Assembly: GCA_945787305.1 (NCBI GenBank)
Contig: CALZIH010000081.1
Location: 1 to 29,981, forward strand
Length of the DNA stretch: 29,981 nt
Direction: 5' to 3'
Origin: an uncultured Desulfobulbaceae bacterium
GTDB lineage: Bacteria; Desulfobacterota; Desulfobulbia; Desulfobulbales; Desulfobulbaceae
This document shows, in pieces, positions 23,837 to 29,981 of this stretch (positions are counted from its first letter, which is position 1; each line of letters begins with the position of its first letter). The position numbers were made by a program, and so were the translations under genes. The notes under the pieces are model-generated. The model was given only the letters and a program-made list of their open reading frames with translations. It did not search any database and was not told where the DNA came from.

Positions 23837-25102
23837 TTAGAATTTAACTGCCAGGCGCAGGTAGTGACCGAAGTAACCGTCATCAGAAATGCCTGCAGAG
23901 TTGAGTCGACCATCATAGGACGGTGACAGGTAACCCAGCTTATAAGTAATATCAGCACCCTCGGAGATGGTATAGGTGGCTGAACCGGAAATTTCCCAGG
24001 CATCAATCACGCCACGAATATCATCGGCATTGGTCAAAACAGCGTCGTTGAGGTCGATATCATAATAGACCAGGTTTCCAGCCAGTCTGAACTGCTCGCT
24101 GACCTGGTAACCGGTCATCAATGCCGCCCAGTAGGAATCTCCACCATAGGCACCAAGTGTAGGTATTGCGGTAATCGGCTCGTCAGCACCAATCATGATG
24201 AAACCGAAATCGGGATCGGCCATGTAGCCGTCCTTGGTGAAACCGATCTGCGCGGAAGGAGTAAAGGCACCCAGGTCCATAGAGCCCTGGAGGTAACCAC
24301 CCCAACCATCGTCATTGATAAACTGGCCGGCGGCATTATACTGCTGTTGCACGTCGGAAGACTTGTAGGCAAGCTCGGCCTCAAGGCCAAAATCACCAAT
24401 TTTACCGTTTGTAAAGACGGAACCGAGGAAACCGGAGCTATCGCCATCACCAATCGGTGCACCAGTGGCACTGTAATCCCGCTGGTTGTCCTGATAGCGG
24501 AAATATGCTTTGACCATCCAGTCTTCATTGATATTAAACACGGGAATCAGACCCCAACCGGTGACATCATTGTCATCCCACTGGTCCCGTGCGTCGGGTG
24601 CGGTTTCTGATACGATATCATACAGGCCGATAAGCCGAAATTTGTCGCTCTTCCAATCCAATTTCACACGGTCGGGACGACCATCCCAGGAAAAGAATTT
24701 GCTATAACTTGCTTCCTGGCGGCCAGCGGAGAGCTCAACCGGTCCGATAGGCACGCCGATCCAGGCATAGTCGGTCCAGATATTTTTGGAGTCTGTATGT
24801 GCACCCCAACCCCGGCCATCCCAGAAGGAGAAGTCGTCCAAACGAATCCGGGCTTTCACGAAGGCGCCGCCTTTTGCTTTGGCATCAATTTTAATACGGA
24901 TACGGGAATCAAACTCGTCACGATATCCGTTCTTATCTTCATTCCAGGTGCCGTCAGCATTGGGGGTATACATCCGCGAGTAATCATTTACACCGATGTA
25001 ACGGGCACGGGCGTCACCACTCAGGTTGACCTCTGCAGAAGCTGCAGAAACCATGGAGCCGGCCAACATAAGGGCTGCGCCTGCAACAAGTACTTTCTTC
25101 AT
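23837..25102 (-). CDS. Outer-membrane porin-like beta-barrel protein
   Basis: This 421-residue protein has a classical signal peptide (MKKVLVAGAALMLAG...) with cleavage expected after ASA at residue 23. The mature chain begins EVNLSGDARARYIGV and ends in RLAVKF, with the C-terminal Phe recognised by the Bam machinery. It is rich in alternating amphipathic strands (for example VELSAGRQEASYSKF) and acidic loops, as in general porins of Desulfobacterota. It likely forms a diffusion channel in the outer membrane; selectivity is unknown. A strong GAGGAGA ribosome-binding site precedes the ATG, a good promoter lies about 80-105 bases upstream and a strong terminator follows. These features indicate high, independent expression. 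Confidence 0.85.
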   Translation of the reverse strand: MKKVLVAGAALMLAGSMVSAASAEVNLSGDARARYIGVNDYSRMYTPNADGTWNEDKNGYRDEFDSRIRIKIDAKAKGGAFVKARIRLDDFSFWDGRGWGAHTDSKNIWTDYAWIGVPIGPVELSAGRQEASYSKFFSWDGRPDRVKLDWKSDKFRLIGLYDIVSETAPDARDQWDDNDVTGWGLIPVFNINEDWMVKAYFRYQDNQRDYSATGAPIGDGDSSGFLGSVFTNGKIGDFGLEAELAYKSSDVQQQYNAAGQFINDDGWGGYLQGSMDLGAFTPSAQIGFTKDGYMADPDFGFIMIGADEPITAIPTLGAYGGDSYWAALMTGYQVSEQFRLAGNLVYYDIDLNDAVLTNADDIRGVIDAWEISGSATYTISEGADITYKLGYLSPSYDGRLNSAGISDDGYFGHYLRLAVKF

Positions 25103-25180
25103 CTCACATCTCCTCTTTTCATTCTTCTGTTATGCTCTGTCAAACGACGGAACACTAAACAACCTCTTCAATGTATAAGC

Positions 25181-25209
25181 AGAATAGTCTCCCGAGCCGG
25201 CGCCGTCAA
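25181..25209 (-). promoter_or_regulatory. Promoter of the porin gene
   Basis: Minus-strand TTGACG (25209-25204), a 17-bp spacer and TATTCT (25186-25181) lie about 80 bases upstream of the porin ATG. A further TTGACA with A/T-rich spacing lies 46 bases upstream (about 25249-25254) and could be a second start. Confidence 0.55.
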
Positions 25210-25276
25210 GTTTTTTTTACTAAAGTTTAATTTTTTTTACCAATATTTTTGTCAAACACAGTAAACCCTACTCATC

Positions 25277-26971
25277 TTACTGATTTGTTGGGCCTATTTC
25301 ATACATAAATAAGGATGAGGATCGGGTTTTCCAGAAACCAAAGGAATAATTGTTCTGCCCTTGGGCAAAAAAGAGCCGAAAACGCCCATCTTTACCACCC
25401 CCCTTCCCCTTTTCCGGCAGAACCACTTGACAATTAACGGTATACTCGGGGAGTTTCTTGGTTTCCCATAGGGGAACCAAAGCCCCTTTCTGCCAACTGA
25501 GGGCAGCGATTGAACTGCCTTCGAAATATCGATACCGTTTCAAATATTTGATGACCTTCATTCGATTCTTGCCAACGACAACATCGATTATGCCGTCACC
25601 ATTAACATCAGTGGTAACGATTCTGGGTGGTACATAGACTCGACTATCGGATCGCGCAGCCGTTGCCATTGTCCCAAGATAATTAGAAGATCCACCATAC
25701 TGACCCGGGTCGGTCCATAGCAATCCACCCGTGCTATCATATACCTGCAGCTGATTGGCACGATTAATAGCAATCATCTTCTGTTCTCCGCTGCCATTGA
25801 GATCGGCAAAGGCGATGTCAAATATAGTCAACCCGTCCGGTAAGACAACCTGCTTTCCCCGCTCATATGAGCCTGCCGCATTCCAAAGCAACTGATAAAC
25901 GCCTTCGCCGATAACGCTGCTGGTTCCCAAAGCCCCGCCGACCTGTCCCAGAAGAACCGGTTCCCCATAAGGCGAGGCCACAGACAGATAATAGGGAACC
26001 CGCGCTTGGAGGACTTTGGCCTGGCGTCCATTCCACTCAATAACCATTGATTCGGGCTTACCCGCATTATTGGCACTGACATAGATCTCCAAGGATCCGT
26101 TTCCGTTTACGTCGGCCAACGAGACCGCATGGGCGCGCAGATGCCTTGCAAGATCTACGGTGTCGATCTTTTTAAAATGTCCATCGGCAAATTGATAAAT
26201 ATAGAGCCGATCAGCAGCAACCATGACAACCTCTACGTTGCCGTCCCCGTCCAGATCCCCTGCATCCATATCGTTGACGCCAAAGGAAATCTTTGGGCTG
26301 CGTTTGGTTTCAAGAAGCGCAAAATTACCGGATTCAAAACCGGGCATAATACCGGCAAACATTCCCTCTTTATAGGCTCGATCCGGGTGTGCGGTTTGAA
26401 ATCCACTCATTCCGTCACCCTGGTCTTTGGCTGATACTTCTTTTTGAGGCCGGTCAATACCAAAAACTCCGGCCGATACGTCCCAGGCCAACTCATCCAT
26501 TACCGGTAGCGCTTCATCAATTGTACCAAGCCGTCGGACAAATTGCATCGGCGCATGTCCTTCCTTTCTCCTTACAACACCAACAGAGAGCAGGAACTCG
26601 CCACCATCAGCGGCAAGAGAACCCATGACTAAATAATCAGCCCGGCTTTTGTCCAGTATCCGGGATATTTTCTCTTGCTGCCCCGCCTTAAAATACGCTG
26701 CAATCTCTCCGGTAGCGGCAGTATCGTGTACAACCCGAATTCCTGTACGGGTAGCGACCCGACTGGCGAGCACGCTTGTTAGGCCATCGCGGAGATAGTC
26801 ATACTTGGCTGAAAGTTCGATGTGAAAAGGAAGAAAAATTGCGCTTTCTTCTGATTTCTGCTCCTCAGCTCCAACAAAGGTTCCAGAAACTAGAATGAGG
26901 AAAAACACCAGACAAAGATGAAAAATACATGGTATTATATTCGACAGACCTGGACATTCTCTAGTACGCAC
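25277..26971 (-). CDS. FG-GAP/VCBS-repeat envelope protein
   Basis: This 564-residue secreted protein has a long signal segment (hydrophobic residues 12-30, likely cut after VGA near 35). Residues about 45-185 resemble the small domain seen in TolB/CsgG-like lipid-facing proteins (FLPFHIELSAKYDYLRDGL, SRADYLVMGSLAADG). The rest is a set of FG-GAP/VCBS-type repeats with calcium-binding-like loops: GDLDGDGNVEVV, ADVNGNGSLEIYV, ADLNGSGEQKMI and TDVNGDGIIDVVVG. These repeats commonly fold into a beta-propeller in the periplasm or at the surface. It lies upstream of the porin gene on the same strand, 175 bases away. Similar proteins are frequent in Desulfobacterota, but I know of no assigned function. 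Confidence 0.8.
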   Translation of the reverse strand: MRTRECPGLSNIIPCIFHLCLVFFLILVSGTFVGAEEQKSEESAIFLPFHIELSAKYDYLRDGLTSVLASRVATRTGIRVVHDTAATGEIAAYFKAGQQEKISRILDKSRADYLVMGSLAADGGEFLLSVGVVRRKEGHAPMQFVRRLGTIDEALPVMDELAWDVSAGVFGIDRPQKEVSAKDQGDGMSGFQTAHPDRAYKEGMFAGIMPGFESGNFALLETKRSPKISFGVNDMDAGDLDGDGNVEVVMVAADRLYIYQFADGHFKKIDTVDLARHLRAHAVSLADVNGNGSLEIYVSANNAGKPESMVIEWNGRQAKVLQARVPYYLSVASPYGEPVLLGQVGGALGTSSVIGEGVYQLLWNAAGSYERGKQVVLPDGLTIFDIAFADLNGSGEQKMIAINRANQLQVYDSTGGLLWTDPGQYGGSSNYLGTMATAARSDSRVYVPPRIVTTDVNGDGIIDVVVGKNRMKVIKYLKRYRYFEGSSIAALSWQKGALVPLWETKKLPEYTVNCQVVLPEKGKGGGKDGRFRLFFAQGQNNYSFGFWKTRSSSLFMYEIGPTNQ

Positions 26972-27149
26972 GTGATCCTCTCTTGCAGAAACGGATTAAA
27001 ACACTCAAACAGTTCCCCTGCAGGGCGTCCTCAATGAACACCCAAGGTTTTTACTGCTATAAAAAACAGGAATACTATACAGGCAACAGGCGCGGAAAAA
27101 AAGCGAAGAGATGATCTTTTTTTAATAGAGGGGCAGAAAGCCTTACGGC

Positions 27150-27845
27150 TTAGTAAGAAAAACTAATTGAAACACCACCATAGAAAACATCATTCTCAGC
27201 AGTACCCTCTTTCTGACCGACTTGACCGCTAGAGAAAAAATTTTCTTGTCCTGCCAAAGGTCGGGACCACTGTAATTCCGGAGTGATGGTAATGTACTTC
27301 TTATAGGAAACCGGCATATTCAAAAGAAAGGAAAACATACGCCCCTGCTGCAAGCTATAAGGATCTTTCAACAGCATAGCCTTACCGGCCAAACCAAGGA
27401 CAATGTTATCATGGGGCTGGTAGGATTTAGAGAGATCAAGGGCAAGATACCACGACTTGCTGGGCTCATACGCCTTAAATCCCATGGGGTCATCAAGACC
27501 GAGAAAAACAGAACCCAGGCTCCCTTCATCGGTTTCGGAAGTATAAATATAACCTGCGGAGAACCCGAGTAAGCCTGAAGAACCTGCATAGGAGAAGGTG
27601 ATACTCTGTCCGCTCAGCCTGGCCTTGTCAGCAGCCAATCCTTTATACAGATCTTGCGCCTGCTCAAAACGAATGGACATGGAATCCTGTGCGTCCGGAA
27701 CGTCAACACCATACAACCCTGCAGCCAACAACCGATTTACGGCGCCGTCCCACAGAGAAGACTCTGTCTCCGCCATCAACGAACTGCAGGTAACTGTCAT
27801 CCCCATTAGTAACAGGAGCAGATATGATGTACAACGCTTCTTCAT
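27150..27845 (-). CDS. Small beta-barrel outer-membrane protein, unknown function
   Basis: This 231-residue protein has a signal peptide (MKKRCTSYLLLLLMGMTV...), with likely cleavage after LMA at residue 25. The mature part has many alternating-polarity strands (ITFSYAGSSGLLGFSAGYIY, WYLALDLSKSY, YITITPELQW) and ends GGVSISFSY, with the terminal aromatic residue expected of a barrel. I recognise no named family. An 8- or 10-strand barrel of the OmpW/OmpA-like size class is likely. AGGAA lies 5 bases before the ATG. A possible promoter is TTGATT-17-TAATTT at 27937-27909 on the minus strand. It sits between the FG-GAP gene and the lipoprotein gene, all on the same strand. Confidence 0.65.
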   Translation of the reverse strand: MKKRCTSYLLLLLMGMTVTCSSLMAETESSLWDGAVNRLLAAGLYGVDVPDAQDSMSIRFEQAQDLYKGLAADKARLSGQSITFSYAGSSGLLGFSAGYIYTSETDEGSLGSVFLGLDDPMGFKAYEPSKSWYLALDLSKSYQPHDNIVLGLAGKAMLLKDPYSLQQGRMFSFLLNMPVSYKKYITITPELQWSRPLAGQENFFSSGQVGQKEGTAENDVFYGGVSISFSY

Positions 27846-27908
27846 GAATTCCTAGACCAATAAAAGACTTCAGCATGAGAAATTAACTTATTTCACCTTA
27901 TGAATTAT

Positions 27909-27937
27909 AAATTAGCTTATTCCATAGGGAAAATCAA
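27909..27937 (-). promoter_or_regulatory. Possible promoter of the small barrel gene
   Basis: Minus-strand TTGATT (27937-27932), 17 bp, then TAATTT (27914-27909), about 65 bases upstream of the ATG. A TATAAT also occurs at 27909-27904 but is 22 bp from the -35. The -35 overlaps the stop codon of the lipoprotein gene. Confidence 0.3.
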
Positions 27938-28341
27938 TACAATTTTATTCGTTTTGATTCTCTAGAATACCAGATACCCGCTTTCCGGCCATCAGGGGTC
28001 ATTACCGCTCCACCATAAAAGGGGCAGCTGATGTTTGGCCTGGTATGAATCCAGTACATCCAATCATCAAGTATTTTCTGGGTGATATCTACCCGGCTCC
28101 ACACTTTGGTTTGCAAGGTATAGCTGTTATCAATGGCTATGATTGAGTCCGGAGTGACCTCATTACCCCGGTAATAATAGGTATGATCCGTGAGCAGGGT
28201 TTTACTCTCAAAAATCCGGGCATCATCGTGATCCCTCACCCATTTCCCGGTTGGACCGCTTTGCACACAACCAGCAAATAGAATACCAACTAACAGAATA
28301 AAAGAAAGAAGACCGGCAAAAGATATCCGTTGCATAATCAT
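27934..28341 (-). CDS. Small lipoprotein, unknown function
   Basis: This 135-residue protein opens with a lipoprotein signal peptide: a basic start, a hydrophobic run (LLSFILLVGI) and the lipobox LFAGC with the lipidated Cys at residue 25. The mature domain of about 110 residues has no motif I recognise; it contains DWMYWIHTRP and a single CPF Cys. The start is at 28341 or the in-frame ATG at 28335; GAGGGG lies just before the first and about 10 bases before the second. A promoter-like TTGACA-17-GATAGT lies 60-85 bases upstream. Confidence 0.7.
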   Translation of the reverse strand: MIMQRISFAGLLSFILLVGILFAGCVQSGPTGKWVRDHDDARIFESKTLLTDHTYYYRGNEVTPDSIIAIDNSYTLQTKVWSRVDITQKILDDWMYWIHTRPNISCPFYGGAVMTPDGRKAGIWYSRESKRIKLY

Positions 28342-28400
28342 GTTCCCCTCAGCCTAAATGTGTTGTAGGTTTGCACAGCACAGTGACCCTTATATTTTAT

Positions 28401-28429
28401 ACTATCAACAGTATGAAGTTTTTTGTCAA
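28401..28429 (-). promoter_or_regulatory. Promoter of the lipoprotein gene
   Basis: Minus-strand TTGACA (28429-28424), 17 bp, then GATAGT (28406-28401). The -10 sits inside a short inverted repeat, atact-n6-agtat, that could bind a regulator or be chance. Confidence 0.45.
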
Positions 28430-28585
28430 GAGGCCTGGCAGGTTGCTTAACAGTGGCCAGAAGAACCGAGGATTTCCGGAACGGTAATCTTTTTCATTGC
28501 CTGTTTTTTTCCCAGCGAGTATTTCTACCTCCAGCAGAGCTAATTTGTCATTTGCCTTCGTTTCTGGAGCCCAAACACTTCATTC

Positions 28586-29011
28586 ATGAATTTTGAAGCG
28601 GCAACCCAAACCATGCCCCAATTACGGGCAGCCCTTAAATTAAAAAAAGCCCGGCACAGGCCCCATGGCAATGCCCGCCGTGGCAAACTGTATATAGCCC
28701 TGGAAGCATTTGCCTTTGCCGGGAGCGAAACCAACATCTGCATCAGCCCGTTTTCAACTCTCGACTGTACCGCGAATATCCACATCGGCAACAACGTATG
28801 CTTACACGAAAAGGTGATCGCACTCTGTCAGATCACGGAAAAAACTGATGGAACTGTAACAGGAGCCCGGGCAGCGCTAACCAAAAAACCCGGACCGTTC
28901 GAAACATGGGCTGGAGTAGCGGCTCGAAAGATTGCTGACCGGCGTTACCTTTCCCCCAGCAGGTTCGGAAAAATGTTACTCGGCCCCCTTTTACGTTACA
29001 ACAATACCTAA
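28586..29011 (+). pseudogene. Degenerate hexapeptide-repeat acyltransferase (probable)
   Basis: This 141-codon frame reads like a colanic-acid-type (WcaF-like) O-acetyltransferase with its middle cut out. STLDCTANIHIGNNVCLHEKV (about residues 57-77) matches the 'ldc.anI.IG.nv.l.e.v' coil region, and GTVTGARAALTKKPGPFETWAGVAARKI (about 88-115) matches the terminal coils and 'pp.eIwaG.PArkI' ending. The catalytic-His coil and two or three left-handed helix turns that should separate the two blocks are missing. Family members have about 180-200 residues. The ATG lacks a good ribosome-binding site, and the next gene starts 7 bases after the stop. It may be a pseudogene by internal deletion or a shortened protein without activity. 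My family call rests on remembered motifs. Confidence 0.5.
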
Positions 29012-29018
29012 AAAATAC

Positions 29019-29981
29019 ATGGGACAAAACAGATTATACAACATTCTGATGTACTCCCATGACACCTACGGTCTTGGTCACATCCGTCGCACCATGTCCA
29101 TAGCCGGACACCTGCGGGCAAGTGACGTCAATGTACTCATCCTCACAGGTTCGCCCATTGCCGGTCGTTTTGCCTTTCCGGAAAATGTAGATTTCGTCCG
29201 CATTCCCGGTATGATCAAAAAGACAAATGACGAATACCAGGCCCTTTCCATTCGCATTGACCCTGAACACGCACTGAATATCCGTAAATCGATTATCCAG
29301 GCGACCACTGAAACTTTTGCCCCGGATCTGTTCATCGTCGACAAAGAACCACTGGGGCTCAAAAAAGAAGTACTTCCCACTCTGCAGTGGATCAAAAAGC
29401 ATCTTCCTGGTACACGAACTATCCTTGGCCTTCGTGACATTATGGATGACAGGGAAACCATAAGGGCCGACTGGGAACATAAAGGGATCTATGAACACTT
29501 GCAGAACCTGTACTCGGAAATATGGGTCTATGGCCGACAGGCTATTTATGATTCAATCGAGGAGTACGCAATTCCGAAGTCGATCCATAAAAAAATCATC
29601 TTTACCGGATACCTGGCCCGTCGGGTGGCCTCTGCAAAAACCATCAAAAGGACCCGAAAAAAATTCTGCGCCGGCCAGAAGGAGAAATTGGTCGTCGTCA
29701 CTACCGGTGGTGGCGGTGATGGCTACCTGCTTATGGATACCTACCTGCGCATGCTTGAGAACAATAGCCTGCCTAAAAGCAAAAGCGTACTCATAACAGG
29801 GCCCTTCATGCCCTTAGAGCAACGAAGACAGATTGCCAAAAGAGCCCGGGCCCTAAAAGTCAAAGTCCGCCCGTTCTACCCTCGTATGGAAGAGCTTTTC
29901 GGGGCCGCAGACCTGGTGATCTCCATGGGGGGGTACAATACGGTTTGTGAAATTCTCAGCCAGAAAACATTATCCTTGATA
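29019..29981 (+). CDS. MurG-like (GT28-type) glycosyltransferase, C-terminus beyond the window
   Basis: The open frame runs 321 codons from ATG at 29019 to the window edge with no stop. It starts MGQNRLYNILMYSHDTYGLG followed by HIRRTMSIAGHL, the 'S-H-D-T-x-G-x-G-H' loop of MurG/UgtP-like enzymes, then LGLRDIMDD, VVVTTGGGGDGY and DLVISMGGYNTVCEIL in the donor-binding half. It should be a cytoplasmic or peripheral membrane transferase acting on a lipid acceptor. It is related to the transferase at 11627-12724: both have SMGGYNT and the GlyHis N-terminal loop, but their N-termini differ, so they are distant paralogues rather than copies. It lies 7 bases after the degenerate acyltransferase frame and probably begins a further glycan gene set to the right. 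Confidence 0.85.
   Translation, partial: MGQNRLYNILMYSHDTYGLGHIRRTMSIAGHLRASDVNVLILTGSPIAGRFAFPENVDFVRIPGMIKKTNDEYQALSIRIDPEHALNIRKSIIQATTETFAPDLFIVDKEPLGLKKEVLPTLQWIKKHLPGTRTILGLRDIMDDRETIRADWEHKGIYEHLQNLYSEIWVYGRQAIYDSIEEYAIPKSIHKKIIFTGYLARRVASAKTIKRTRKKFCAGQKEKLVVVTTGGGGDGYLLMDTYLRMLENNSLPKSKSVLITGPFMPLEQRRQIAKRARALKVKVRPFYPRMEELFGAADLVISMGGYNTVCEILSQKTLSLI

Noticed and set aside
27110..27149. Small hairpin aagcc-gta-ggctt after the small barrel gene as a terminator
   Set aside because: The stem is about 5 bp and the A/T run is separated from it by more than 10 bases, so it does not meet the form of a Rho-independent terminator.
28540..28794. 84-codon minus-strand frame opposite the degenerate acyltransferase
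   Set aside because: The plus strand carries recognisable hexapeptide-acyltransferase motifs, so the minus-strand frame is best seen as its shadow.

Overview
The window looks like a chromosomal segment of a Gram-negative, probably anaerobic member of the Desulfobacterota, most likely near the Desulfobulbales. This rests on gene content and protein style: a deltaproteobacterial-type adenylate kinase, hom beside an archaeal-type phosphoglycerate mutase homologue, a hemC and cobA-hemD pair, and FG-GAP outer-envelope proteins. No 16S gene is present, so the assignment is inference. Nearly all DNA is coding and ordinary in codon use. The exception is the AT-rich first 0.85 kb, which holds mobile-DNA debris.

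Layout. Bases 1-850 hold the start of a Fic-like gene, a headless ardA (antirestriction) remnant and paired repeats that look like an IS21-type end. This debris lies directly downstream of an initiator tRNA-Met gene (895-971), which has its own promoter and terminator. From 1008 to 4047 (minus strand) come hom, an apgM homologue that may be the missing homoserine kinase, and a ybgC-like thioesterase. From 4300 to 9708 (plus strand) come adk, gmhA, a gene that appears broken by an internal deletion, hemC, a cobA-hemD fusion and a CULT-domain (cereblon-like) protein. An orphan FtsX/MacB-type permease (9832-10482, minus) faces the CULT gene.

From 20185 down to 10843 runs a tightly packed minus-strand operon: HEAT-repeat protein, DinG-like helicase, polyprenyl diphosphate synthase, YibQ-like divergent polysaccharide deacetylase lipoprotein, two GT4 glycosyltransferases, a histidine phosphatase, a MurG-like glycosyltransferase and a NodB-like deacetylase. 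The last six genes look like a small cell-envelope glycan module with no exporter or polymerase in view. The polyprenyl synthase could supply the lipid carrier.

From 20378 to 28341 lie a receiver-first soluble histidine kinase, a 14-TM DHA2-type MFS exporter and an envelope block on the minus strand: porin, FG-GAP/VCBS periplasmic protein, small beta-barrel protein and lipoprotein. The right end (28586 onward, plus strand) begins another glycan-type locus, with an apparently decayed hexapeptide acyltransferase and a second MurG-like glycosyltransferase that runs off the window.

I found no CRISPR array, prophage or clearly new defence system. The most unusual items are the bacterial CULT protein with an antisense terminator inside its gene, the candidate alternative homoserine kinase, the uncharacterised glycan operon and several partly deleted genes.
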